Shown here in pieces: positions 19,420-26,676 of a stretch of 64,000 bases of DNA (position 1 is its first letter; each line of letters starts with the position of its first letter). Both the position numbers and the translations under genes were made by a program. Below the pieces are notes generated by a model. It did not search any database. It had not been told where the DNA came from and saw only the letters and a list, made by a program, of their open reading frames with translations. The stretch comes from an uncultured Rhodocyclaceae bacterium (GTDB lineage: Bacteria > Pseudomonadota > Gammaproteobacteria > Burkholderiales > Rhodocyclaceae), in assembly GCA_907163075.1 (NCBI GenBank), contig CAJQTY010000001.1, positions 496,001 through 560,000 of the forward strand, written 5' to 3'.

Positions 19420-20457
19420 ATGAAACGCTTGCTTAAACGCGCGATCACCTGCGCGATGGCCGTAACATTGATGCTTCCCCCTTTGGCGGAAGCCGCCTTC
19501 AACAAGATGTACGTCTTTGGCGACAGCCTATCGGACAGCGGAAATGCCTACAACATTGTGCTGAACGATTCAGGAGAAGTATACCCCCCTCCTCCGAACA
19601 ATCAGCGCAACAGCAATGGTTTGGTCGCAGTCGAGTATCTCGCTCAGAACCTTGGTGTCCCGATATCGCCTTCATACACGGGCGGCAGTAATTACGCAGT
19701 CTCTGGCGCGATGACCGGAGTGCGCACAGTAGGATCCGTGACCACAGAAAACTACGCACCCGTCGCCTACGGCAACGCCTTTGGCACCACAGCGCTACAG
19801 TTCGGAACAAGTCTGCTTAGCCAGGTGGGCAACTTCTCACTGGACGCACCGAACGTTGAACCGTCTTCGACCCTCTTTGTCGTGTGGGCTGGCGCCAACG
19901 ACTTCTTCTTCGACCCGCAAGGGGCTACGATCTTTTCTGCCATAGAGAATATTTCGAAAGCGATTTCCACCTTAGCCTTCGCGGGAGCTCGCACCTTTCT
20001 CTTGCCCGGCCTGCCTGATCTTTCCCTCACCCCAGTGATCATGGAGCTTGATGCGGCCAACCCGGGTGCGGGTATTGCGGCGGGCTATCATGCGCTTTCC
20101 CTGGGTTTCAACGACGCGCTTGAGAATGTTATGACTCCACTATTGGAATCGACAATAGCTGGTCTGGACATCACTTATTTCGACGTCGATGCAGCACTCC
20201 ACCGGATCCTCGGCAATACTGCGGAATACGGTCTCACCAACGTCAACGAAGGCTGCGTTTTATTTGGCGTGTCGACATGTGCTAATCCGGACGAGTATCT
20301 ATTCTGGGATCAGGTGCATCCCACTGACAAGATCGCAAGAGTGCTCGCCGAACAGTTTGCGGTTGCAGTACCGGAGCCAGAAACTTACACCATAGTGGCA
20401 CTCGGACTGATTGCGCTTGCCGTTGCCAGGCGGCGCAAGAAAGCTTCCCTAGATTGA
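19420..20457 (+). CDS. SGNH/GDSL esterase with PEP-CTERM anchor
   Basis: A 345-residue exported hydrolase. It has a signal peptide (residues 1-25, ending AEAA), GDSL block I FGDSLSDSGN with the nucleophile serine near residue 36, block III GANDFF near 160, and block V DQVHPT with the catalytic Asp-His pair near 293. The C-terminal sorting signal is PEPETYTIVALGLIALAVA plus RRRKK. The family hydrolyses carboxyl esters, often lipids or acylated polysaccharide; the substrate here is unknown. GGAGG about 10 bases before the ATG supports the start. An IS3-type remnant abuts the stop codon. No copy of the shared 17-bp element or sigma-54 promoter is seen upstream. Confidence 0.9.
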   Translation: MKRLLKRAITCAMAVTLMLPPLAEAAFNKMYVFGDSLSDSGNAYNIVLNDSGEVYPPPPNNQRNSNGLVAVEYLAQNLGVPISPSYTGGSNYAVSGAMTGVRTVGSVTTENYAPVAYGNAFGTTALQFGTSLLSQVGNFSLDAPNVEPSSTLFVVWAGANDFFFDPQGATIFSAIENISKAISTLAFAGARTFLLPGLPDLSLTPVIMELDAANPGAGIAAGYHALSLGFNDALENVMTPLLESTIAGLDITYFDVDAALHRILGNTAEYGLTNVNEGCVLFGVSTCANPDEYLFWDQVHPTDKIARVLAEQFAVAVPEPETYTIVALGLIALAVARRRKKASLD

Positions 20458-20959
20458 ATGAGTCGGGCGTTTTGTTCGCCAAGGATTGGTGTGGACGCTC
20501 GCCGTTGTAGAAGACGAAGTAGTCGGTCAGGCCGACCAGCAACTCGCCCATTGAGGCATAGCCCTTCAGATACACATCCTCGTGCTTGACGCTGCGCCAG
20601 AGGCGTTCGACGAAGATGTTGTCGAAGGCTCGCCCCCGTCCATCCATGCTGATGACTACGCCTTCTCGTTTGAGCACATCGGTGAACGCCACGCTGGTGA
20701 ACTGCGAGCCCTGGTCGCTGTTGAAGATTTCGGGCGTGCCGTGGTGGCGCAGGACGTCCTCCAGACAGTCGACGCAGAACATGGCTTCCATGCTGTTGCT
20801 GATTCGCCAATTGAGTACTCGGCGCGAGTACCAGTCGATGATCGCCACCAGGTAGGCGAAGCCACGCGGCAGTCGGATGTACGTGATGTCGGTGCTCCAA
20901 ACTTGGTTTGGCCGGACCACGGCAACGCCGCGCAGCAGGTAGGGATAGATTCGGCGGCG
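20458..20959 (-). pseudogene. IS3-family transposase (OrfB) C-terminal remnant
   Basis: Reading leftward: IYPYLLRG, VWSTDITYIRLPRGFAYLV, IIDWYSRRVLNW, FNSDQGSQFTS, GRAFDNIFVERLWRS and YNGERPHQSLANKTP. These are the DDE integrase core of IS3-family OrfB. The OrfA and N-terminal OrfB parts are missing, and the 3' end runs straight into the antisense of the GDSL gene with no stop or terminal repeat. The element is therefore truncated at both ends and inactive. Confidence 0.8.
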
Positions 20960-21010
20960 CTGTGGAGGAATCCCCTGTTCCGCTACGCTCCACCGGGAAT
21001 TCCTCCACAG
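20960..21010. repeat. Palindromic element at the break of the IS3 remnant
   Basis: Arms CTGTGGAGGAAT (20960-20971) and ATTCCTCCACAG (20999-21010) are perfect inverted repeats with a 27-base centre. Transposase similarity stops at the left arm. Beyond the right arm (to about 21160) the sequence may be the other IS end, but no transposase frame remains. Confidence 0.5.
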
Positions 21011-21175
21011 CAAAGGCCAGAGCAGAAGCAACAACAAAATCAAAAGCAACGGCAACGTCAGAAGCCAAACCGGGGCAGCGCCGTCCAGCTGCGAGTGAAG
21101 TCGAATGTACAGCTTAAACTGACCGCATTACTGTCTTGACTCAGGGGGCCACTTTAGTCCGCATCGATCGAGAAA

Positions 21176-21192
21176 TGTCGGATTTTTTTACA
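21176..21192 (+). promoter_or_regulatory. 17-bp element shared by two PEP-CTERM genes (copy 2)
   Basis: TGTCGGATTTTTTTACA, identical to 17471-17487, here 62 bases upstream of the sigma-54-type promoter at 21254. Confidence 0.5.
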
Positions 21193-21253
21193 TTCTTTTA
21201 CGTTCAGAAACTGAATAACTTTTAATGTATCAAAAAACAACTACTTAAATAAA

Positions 21254-21269
21254 CGGCACGAATAGTGCT
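21254..21269 (+). promoter_or_regulatory. Sigma-54 (-24/-12) promoter of PEP-CTERM gene
   Basis: CGGCAC-N5-GTGC-T, with GG-N10-GC spacing intact. It lies 40 bases upstream of the start codon. Confidence 0.55.
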
Positions 21270-21308
21270 ATTAAAAAGCGCCACTATTTAAGTTATTAGG
21301 AGTTGTTC

Positions 21309-22466
21309 ATGAAAACCGTGCATCGCACTCTGTTAATCCCGCTCGCCGCGACCTCCCTTTTCTGTATGCAGTCGGCGTTCGCCCAGTTGCCGACCTACGA
21401 CAACACCTATCCGACTCCTAATGCAGCCTGCGCCACCTACGGTAACCTGGTATCGTGCTCAACCGGCGTACTGGACTATCTGGCAAACAACCCCTCTTTG
21501 TACCCGGGATTTCTCCCCCCCACTAATCCCTACTCGTTTAATACCGCTTCGGGCGCTCTGCATACCTCAATCGTCGTCACTTCGAATGGCGGTCAAACAG
21601 TAGAGAACAGTGATCAAATCGCGCCCTCGGAAGATGGTTTTGCAATCGCCGGTACCGGTACGAAAAGCTACTTTTATACTGGCGATACTGATAATAAAGC
21701 AACCGTTATCGACCCGGACAACAACGGGACGCTTCTCGCAGGCGCGGATAGCACTAAAAGCTGGGACGTCGGCTTGGCTGCCCTGAACGACGCGCTGACC
21801 TTCGATGGCGCCTACCACCAGATGCTAATCGGCTTCGATTTCAGCGAGCCGCAGAATGGATTGACCCCCAACCTGCCCATTTGGGCCTCAATAACCATCC
21901 GCGACGTCGATGGTAGTCGCGCTGACGTAGTAGTCGAGACGCAGCAGCTGGATTTGAACAATATATTCAAGGATCCCTCGTTATTCAGCTCCACCAAAAA
22001 TTTCGCTACCGGCACTCTTTCGCAACTGAAATCGACTGACTTTGCAGTAACGGTCGGCGCTATCTGCGTGACAAGTGCAACGACATCGTACCCCTCCCCG
22101 AATGGCGTGGACTGTCCGGATGGAGGTGTCCCGGTTGGCACAAACCGTGGGTCCAGTGCACTCGAGTTTATCAACTACTTCCCGAGCCTCAATCTGCAAA
22201 CCCTGGAAGCCCAAGGCTACGACACCCTGTCAGGGCAAGTATGGATGGGCTGTTTTGGTGTTACGTCAAATCCTAAATCTGGACCGGCCCTGAGTGATGG
22301 CATTCCCGTGACACAATGCGACTCTGGCGGCTATGGCGACATATTCCTTCTGGCCGGGAATTCAATAAACAAAACGCCTGAGCCCGGTACGCTAGCCTTG
22401 CTCGGCGCGGCTCTGCTCGGGCTGGTGGGCTTGGGTCGCAACAAGAAAGCAGCAATAGCGGCCTGA
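21309..22466 (+). CDS. PEP-CTERM sorting domain protein
   Basis: A 385-residue exported protein. It has a signal peptide (residues 1-25, ending SAFA), an extracellular body with paired Cys residues (for example CATYGNLVSC) and Asp/Gly-rich loops, and a C-terminal PEPGTLALLGAALLGLVGLG followed by RNKKAA. It shows no enzyme motif. AGGAG at 21298 places the ATG at 21309 rather than the TTG at 21303. It shares the 17-bp upstream element and a sigma-54-type promoter with the PEP-CTERM gene at 17.7 kb, so the two are probably co-regulated. A strong terminator follows. Confidence 0.87.
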   Translation: MKTVHRTLLIPLAATSLFCMQSAFAQLPTYDNTYPTPNAACATYGNLVSCSTGVLDYLANNPSLYPGFLPPTNPYSFNTASGALHTSIVVTSNGGQTVENSDQIAPSEDGFAIAGTGTKSYFYTGDTDNKATVIDPDNNGTLLAGADSTKSWDVGLAALNDALTFDGAYHQMLIGFDFSEPQNGLTPNLPIWASITIRDVDGSRADVVVETQQLDLNNIFKDPSLFSSTKNFATGTLSQLKSTDFAVTVGAICVTSATTSYPSPNGVDCPDGGVPVGTNRGSSALEFINYFPSLNLQTLEAQGYDTLSGQVWMGCFGVTSNPKSGPALSDGIPVTQCDSGGYGDIFLLAGNSINKTPEPGTLALLGAALLGLVGLGRNKKAAIAA

Positions 22467-22485
22467 TTGTTGGTTGTATTGCACT

Positions 22486-22520
22486 AAAAAAACCCGGCGT
22501 CGAAAACGTCGGGTTTTTTT
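22486..22520 (+). terminator. Rho-independent terminator
   Basis: AAAAAAACCCGGCGT, loop, ACGTCGGGTTTTTTT: a near-perfect stem with A and T runs on either side, 20 bases after the PEP-CTERM stop. Confidence 0.85.
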
Positions 22521-22620
22521 ATCGCGCCATACCGGAGAAAGCAGCCTTGATCTTCGGGAGAAAATAGGGTGAGTCGCGGAAACGATAGGCCACGCGCTTG
22601 ATGGCTTCGATTTTGCTCGA
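22519..22620 (-). pseudogene. ISL3-type transposase C-terminal remnant
   Basis: A 33-codon minus-strand stretch, SSKIEAIKRVAYRFRDSPYF then a short PKIKAAF tail and a stop. It resembles the C-terminal end of ISL3-family transposases (NKIKxxKRxAYGYRD..YFxxKI). Nothing of the rest of the element remains. Confidence 0.45.
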
Positions 22621-22705
22621 AGGTCAGCGCGGCACGCCGCCCGTCGCTCGCCGAGATAGCACGGGGCGCAAGACTCGAACAGATTGCGCTCACGAAGAGA
22701 AGTTG

Positions 22706-22817
22706 GAGGGGCGCTGATTTATTCGTCACACCGGCGGAAGCCGGTGTCCAGTTCGGTGATTTTTATGGATTCCGGCTTTCGCCGGAATGACTATTTCTCA
22801 TTTATTCAGCGTTTCCT
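22706..22817. repeat. 112-bp MITE-like repeat, copy 1
   Basis: About 90% similar over its length to 40053-40164. Both ends carry imperfect inverted repeats (GGCGCTGATT..., ...TCAGCGTTTCC). Inside are two hairpins: CACCGGC-GGAA-GCCGGTG and ATTCCGGC-TTT-CGCCGGAAT. A TA follows the right end; the left flank is TG. No coding capacity. Confidence 0.7.
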
Positions 22818-22833
22818 TAGAGCGATCATGCCA

Positions 22834-24351
22834 TCAGAAGCTATAGCGAACCTCGGAATACACCCGATCGTTACCATCGAAACGACCGAAAAAGCCAAGG
22901 GGTGGTCCGCTAAAGACATCAGCGCCAATCGCCAATCGCCAGTTTTTCTCAAAATTCCACATCACCCTGGGCCGAACCACCCAGTCCGTACGATTCAGGC
23001 TGGAGATCCACGTCACCTGGGCTTCCAGCTTGTCGCTGAGTTTGTGGTTAAGCAGCAGGCTGTAGCCGCTTTCATGCTTGTCCGCAAACAAGTTCGGGTC
23101 ATAATCAAACAGGTCGCGCTGAAAAACCTGCACATTGAGGCGAGTATCCGCCGGCAACGTAAAATCAAGACCAAACGCCCAGTCAAGGGTATTCTGAGGG
23201 ACAACACCGTCAGAAAGGTAACTTGAACTCGCCAGGTAAAACTTGCGGCCACGCGTATATACCACCTCTCCTTTAAGGACGACCGACCCTAAATCCTTGG
23301 CCAGCGTGCCGCCGAACTGGTTAATGCGATCGTGCCTGGCTTGGTAGATGGCGGTCGGCTGCGGCACGGCTACAAGCTGGCGATAGAAGGTCGGCTCAAT
23401 GTCCATGCTGCTGTAGGCAAAGCCGGATATGTCCCAGCCATCTTTCAGCGTCGAGAACCGCACGCCATAGTTGGTATTGGAGAGATTCCGGGACGGCAAT
23501 TTTTCGTTTTTAAATTGGGTAGCGACCCCAGGAATTGAAGGGGGGCCAAATGGAAAAAACTCGGCACCCGGCTTGCCTATTTCGTTGTAGCTGGCCACCG
23601 GAATCCAGAGCAATTCAGCGTGGAAGTCGTCCTTGAAATATTCCGCCCGTGCCGCCCATTGTGGAATCCGTAGGATGTCAAATTCCGAAAGAATGAACTC
23701 GCGCATATCCCTGGCTGAAACGACGTCGGCAAAGAAAAGGCCAACCATTTCACCCCAGACCACATTTTGCTTACCCAGACGAAGATCCCAATCACCCGCC
23801 GCAATGTCGAGGTAGTTTTCACGCAGATAAAGATTGAAGCGTTGGTCATCGGCCACTGCGCTCGGGTAAAAATCATAGAGCGAATAAACGGCATCGTAGT
23901 CCATGCGGGCGCCAAGCTTCCACTTGATCCCATCTCCAAGATTCCCCTGGGCGCTGATATCCGCTCGGGTCAGCATTTTCGACCAATGTACCGGCGTGTC
24001 GTAGGCACGAGCCATCTCGAACTGCAAATAGCCCTTAATGCCGCTGGCAGACGACACGCGGCCCGTCTCCGACTTGGCGCCAGGCTTCAACAAGGCATCA
24101 TCGTCATCGTCGAAGAGTGCGTCGCGGCTACCCGCTTTGGCTTCATCGACAGTCTTCTCGGCAAGCAGATACGGAACGACGGCCGGTCGCAACTCGATTT
24201 CTTGTGAAAAATCCAATCCTGTTTGCTGATCACGCAGGCTTGATCTCATTCCCTCCAAATCCGCCCAGGCCGAACCACCGCCAAGCGTGAACACGAAACC
24301 GATGAGAAATGCAATAATGACGCCGGAATTTTTTTTCATCTTGAGCTTCAT
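22834..24351 (-). CDS. DUF1302-like outer-membrane beta-barrel protein
   Basis: A protein of about 505 residues. It has an N-terminal signal peptide (VIIAFLIGFVFTLGGGSAWA), an acidic linker (DDDDD near residue 85), then alternating polar/aromatic strands (YLRENYLDIAAGDWDLRLGK, VVWGEMVGLF), ending in the C-terminal aromatic YSEVRYSF typical of outer-membrane barrels. The general layout matches the DUF1302 family, whose members accompany lipid or sterol export systems. The start is uncertain (24369 TTG, 24351 ATG or 24339 ATG). It lies downstream of the LolD-like ATPase gene on the same strand, with a REP-like repeat between. I infer a role in delivering a lipid-like cargo at the outer membrane. 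Confidence 0.75.
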   Translation of the reverse strand: MKLKMKKNSGVIIAFLIGFVFTLGGGSAWADLEGMRSSLRDQQTGLDFSQEIELRPAVVPYLLAEKTVDEAKAGSRDALFDDDDDALLKPGAKSETGRVSSASGIKGYLQFEMARAYDTPVHWSKMLTRADISAQGNLGDGIKWKLGARMDYDAVYSLYDFYPSAVADDQRFNLYLRENYLDIAAGDWDLRLGKQNVVWGEMVGLFFADVVSARDMREFILSEFDILRIPQWAARAEYFKDDFHAELLWIPVASYNEIGKPGAEFFPFGPPSIPGVATQFKNEKLPSRNLSNTNYGVRFSTLKDGWDISGFAYSSMDIEPTFYRQLVAVPQPTAIYQARHDRINQFGGTLAKDLGSVVLKGEVVYTRGRKFYLASSSYLSDGVVPQNTLDWAFGLDFTLPADTRLNVQVFQRDLFDYDPNLFADKHESGYSLLLNHKLSDKLEAQVTWISSLNRTDWVVRPRVMWNFEKNWRLAIGADVFSGPPLGFFGRFDGNDRVYSEVRYSF

Positions 24352-24434
24352 GAATTGTACTTTCGGCAACTAGTGTAGTGATGCGATCTTGATGGCGCTT
24401 ATTTGAAAGGTACGCCGGTTCGGCTTTAACCTGC

Positions 24435-24509
24435 GTAGGGCGGATAACCGTAGCGTTATCCGCCGAATGGCGCTCGGACGGCGGAAGGCGCTGCGCTTTT
24501 CCGCCCTAC
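24435..24509. repeat. REP-like double-hairpin repeat
   Basis: Outer inverted repeat GTAGGGCGGA / TCCGCCCTAC. Inside are a perfect 10-bp hairpin (GGCGGATAAC / GTTATCCGCC) and a second (GGCGGAA / TTCCGCC). It sits between the ATPase and outer-membrane protein genes. Confidence 0.65.
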
Positions 24510-24549
24510 AGGCTGTTTGCATCAATTTCAGGCAGTGTGCAACACCACG

Positions 24550-25305
24550 CTAGCTGGTCTGAGCCTGTGTAGCCGCCGCAGTCGCGCGACGTTGCTTGGC
24601 GAGAAACCACTTTGCCTCGGAACGGACACCCAGTGCATAAATTTCTCCGTCATTCACTCGAACGAGGCGATCAGCCTTGGCAATTACACGCTTGTCGTGG
24701 GTAGAGAATATAAAGGTAGTCTTGAACGAGCGGTTGATCTGCTTCATCAGATTCAGGATTTCCTCGCCGGTGTTATGGTCGAGATTAGCCGTCGGCTCAT
24801 CAGCCAGCACGATCGATGGACGAATCGCCAGGGCACGCGCAATCGCTACCCGCTGGCGCTGGCCACCACTCAGTTGATTCGGACGATGATGGACGAATCT
24901 CGACAAGCCCACGATATCGAGGAAATAGGCGACACGTTCTTGTCTTTCCTCCCTGGAAACGTCACTGCGCTGTAACAACGGGTATTCGACGTTTTCGGCG
25001 GCGGATAGGACCGGGAGCAAGTTGAACGTCTGAAAGATAAAACCTATAGTCTTGCTGCGCAGATCAGCCAGTTGGTCCGCCGTCCGGCCGCTTACATCCT
25101 GATCGTTGATGTAGATCTTGCCGCTTGTCGGCGCATCAATGCAGCCGATGAGATTCAGCAGGGTTGTTTTGCCGCTGCCCGATGGCCCGGCGATAGCCAG
25201 AAAAACGCCGGGATCGAAAGCCAGCGTAATATCTTTGAGTGCTTGGACTTTCTGATCACCAAGGAGATAATCCTTGTACACGTGTTCAATGCGGACAACG
25301 CTCAT
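24550..25305 (-). CDS. LolD/MacB-type ABC transporter ATPase
   Basis: A 251-residue cytoplasmic ATPase. It has Walker A GPSGSGKT near residue 40, Q-loop FQTFNLLPVL, signature LSGGQRQRVAIARAL near 140, Walker B IVLADEPTANLD, and H-loop STHDKRV. These are the features of the FtsE/LolD/MacB subfamily. The start at 25305 (MSVVRIEHVYKDY) is preferred over 25323 for its fit to the family. No permease is adjacent; the two FtsX-type permeases 12 kb to the left are the best partners in the window. It is divergent from the LolA-like gene, sharing a 52-base intergenic region. Confidence 0.88.
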   Translation of the reverse strand: MSVVRIEHVYKDYLLGDQKVQALKDITLAFDPGVFLAIAGPSGSGKTTLLNLIGCIDAPTSGKIYINDQDVSGRTADQLADLRSKTIGFIFQTFNLLPVLSAAENVEYPLLQRSDVSREERQERVAYFLDIVGLSRFVHHRPNQLSGGQRQRVAIARALAIRPSIVLADEPTANLDHNTGEEILNLMKQINRSFKTTFIFSTHDKRVIAKADRLVRVNDGEIYALGVRSEAKWFLAKQRRATAAATQAQTS

Positions 25306-25357
25306 GGGAAGGACCTCTGCCAACCTTATTTGCGCTCAGCGCAACGGAGTGAAAACT

Positions 25358-26155
25358 ATGGAAATCATGACTATCCGGAATCAAAGTGTCAAGGCTGCAG
25401 CACGGCTTGCGATCGTCTCCCTGCTGTTCGCCCTGGCGCCTTGCCAGGCGCAGGAAGCTTCACCGGCGGCACAGCCTGATAATCCTGAAGCTCGCGCTAT
25501 CGTCGAGAAAGCGGATCTAGTCCGATTTCCGGCCGAAGGCTTCCAGGTCGACATTAGCATCACGAGTACACAATCTGGCCAAAACGCCGAATTGCGGAAG
25601 TATCGAGTTCTTTCAAAGGGCAACAGCAACACCGTGGTCATGGTCACCGAACCAGCGTCTGAACGCGGGCAGATCATCCTCATGAAAGGGCGGGATTTAT
25701 GGGTTTTCATGCCCGACGTATCGCAACCGATCCGCATCGCCTTGTCCCAGCGTCTGACCGGTCAGGTCGCCAACGGCGATCTGGCTCGAGCCAACTTTGC
25801 CGCTGATTACAATCCGAAACTACTTCGTACCGAGACAATCGGCAACGACAACTACCACGTACTTGAACTGACGGCCGTCGACCGTAGTGTCACTTACCAG
25901 AAAGTGATTTATTGGGTTCGGCAAAAAGACAATTGGCCGTTCAAAGCCGAGTTTTACTCACTCTCCAACCGCCTGTTAAAAATATGCAAGTATGAAAACT
26001 ATCAGAGCATGGAGGGCAGACTGCGGCCGACCCGCCTGGTCATGGAGGACGCGATGAAGAATGGGGAGCAGTCGGTTCTTGAGTACAACAGCATGAAGCT
26101 ACGCGACTTGCCGGACAAAATGTTCACAAAGGATTATCTGAAGAAACTCGACTAG
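25358..26155 (+). CDS. LolA-like outer-membrane lipoprotein-sorting protein
   Basis: A 265-residue periplasmic protein. The signal peptide covers residues 1 to about 30 (AIVSLLFALAPCQAQ). The body matches the LolA-like 'outer membrane lipoprotein-sorting protein' family: VDISITSTQSGQNAELRKYR, GRDLWVFMPDVSQPIRI, and TRLVMEDAMKNGEQSVLEY near the end. Such proteins adopt a half-barrel that shields acyl chains during transit through the periplasm. The ATG at 25358 has GGAG 9 bases upstream. Divergent pairing with a LolD-like ATPase and proximity to an outer-membrane barrel support a lipid or lipoprotein carrier role. The 3' end overlaps the convergent phosphatase gene by 4 bases. Confidence 0.85.
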   Translation: MEIMTIRNQSVKAAARLAIVSLLFALAPCQAQEASPAAQPDNPEARAIVEKADLVRFPAEGFQVDISITSTQSGQNAELRKYRVLSKGNSNTVVMVTEPASERGQIILMKGRDLWVFMPDVSQPIRIALSQRLTGQVANGDLARANFAADYNPKLLRTETIGNDNYHVLELTAVDRSVTYQKVIYWVRQKDNWPFKAEFYSLSNRLLKICKYENYQSMEGRLRPTRLVMEDAMKNGEQSVLEYNSMKLRDLPDKMFTKDYLKKLD

Positions 26156-26652
26156 CGAAAATCCACCCGCTTGTCCGGACCGGGCTTGACGAGAATCGAC
26201 TCGACCAAGCCCCGTGCGGCTTGTTCGCACAGGTCGAGTACATTTTCAAAGCCTTCGCTACTGCCGTAATAGGGATCAGGGACTTCGTCGAGCGTGCTAC
26301 CGTTTGCGTAGTCCAAAAACAAGCCCAGTTTGGGCAGGTACTCAGTTGGGCACGAACGGCGAAGAAATTCCAGATTCTGGCGATCCATGGCCAGGATATG
26401 ATCGAAATGGCTGAAATCCTGATCTCTTACGCGTCGCGCGCGCAAACCTGCCAAGTCATAGCCACGTTTAGCGGCAACCTGCCTGGCTCGCTTATCCGGC
26501 AATTCTCCTGCGTGATAAGCGTGCGTTCCCGCTGAATCGACTTCGAGCATTGACGACAGTCCTGCACGTTTCGCAAGTACTCTGACCACACCCTCGGCCA
26601 TCGGCGAACGGCAGATGTTCCCCATGCAAACTAATAGGATTCGTATCATCAA
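26152..26652 (-). CDS. Low-molecular-weight protein-tyrosine phosphatase
   Basis: A 166-residue cytoplasmic phosphatase with the catalytic P-loop CMGNICRS near residue 9 (C-x5-R-S) and the general-acid motif DPYYG near residue 125. Homologues (Wzb/EpsP type) dephosphorylate tyrosine autokinases that control exopolysaccharide export, and often sit in exosortase/EPS loci. No tyrosine kinase gene is in the window. It lies 24 bases downstream of the N-acyl amino acid synthase gene on the same strand, probably in one operon. Confidence 0.9.
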   Translation of the reverse strand: MMIRILLVCMGNICRSPMAEGVVRVLAKRAGLSSMLEVDSAGTHAYHAGELPDKRARQVAAKRGYDLAGLRARRVRDQDFSHFDHILAMDRQNLEFLRRSCPTEYLPKLGLFLDYANGSTLDEVPDPYYGSSEGFENVLDLCEQAARGLVESILVKPGPDKRVDFR

Positions 26653-26676
26653 AATCCGGAGAGTTGCTGATCTGAA

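Noticed and set aside
20282-20457. Extension of the IS3 transposase frame into the GDSL gene
   Set aside because: Transposase similarity ends near 20458; the rest is merely the antisense of the PEP-CTERM tail.
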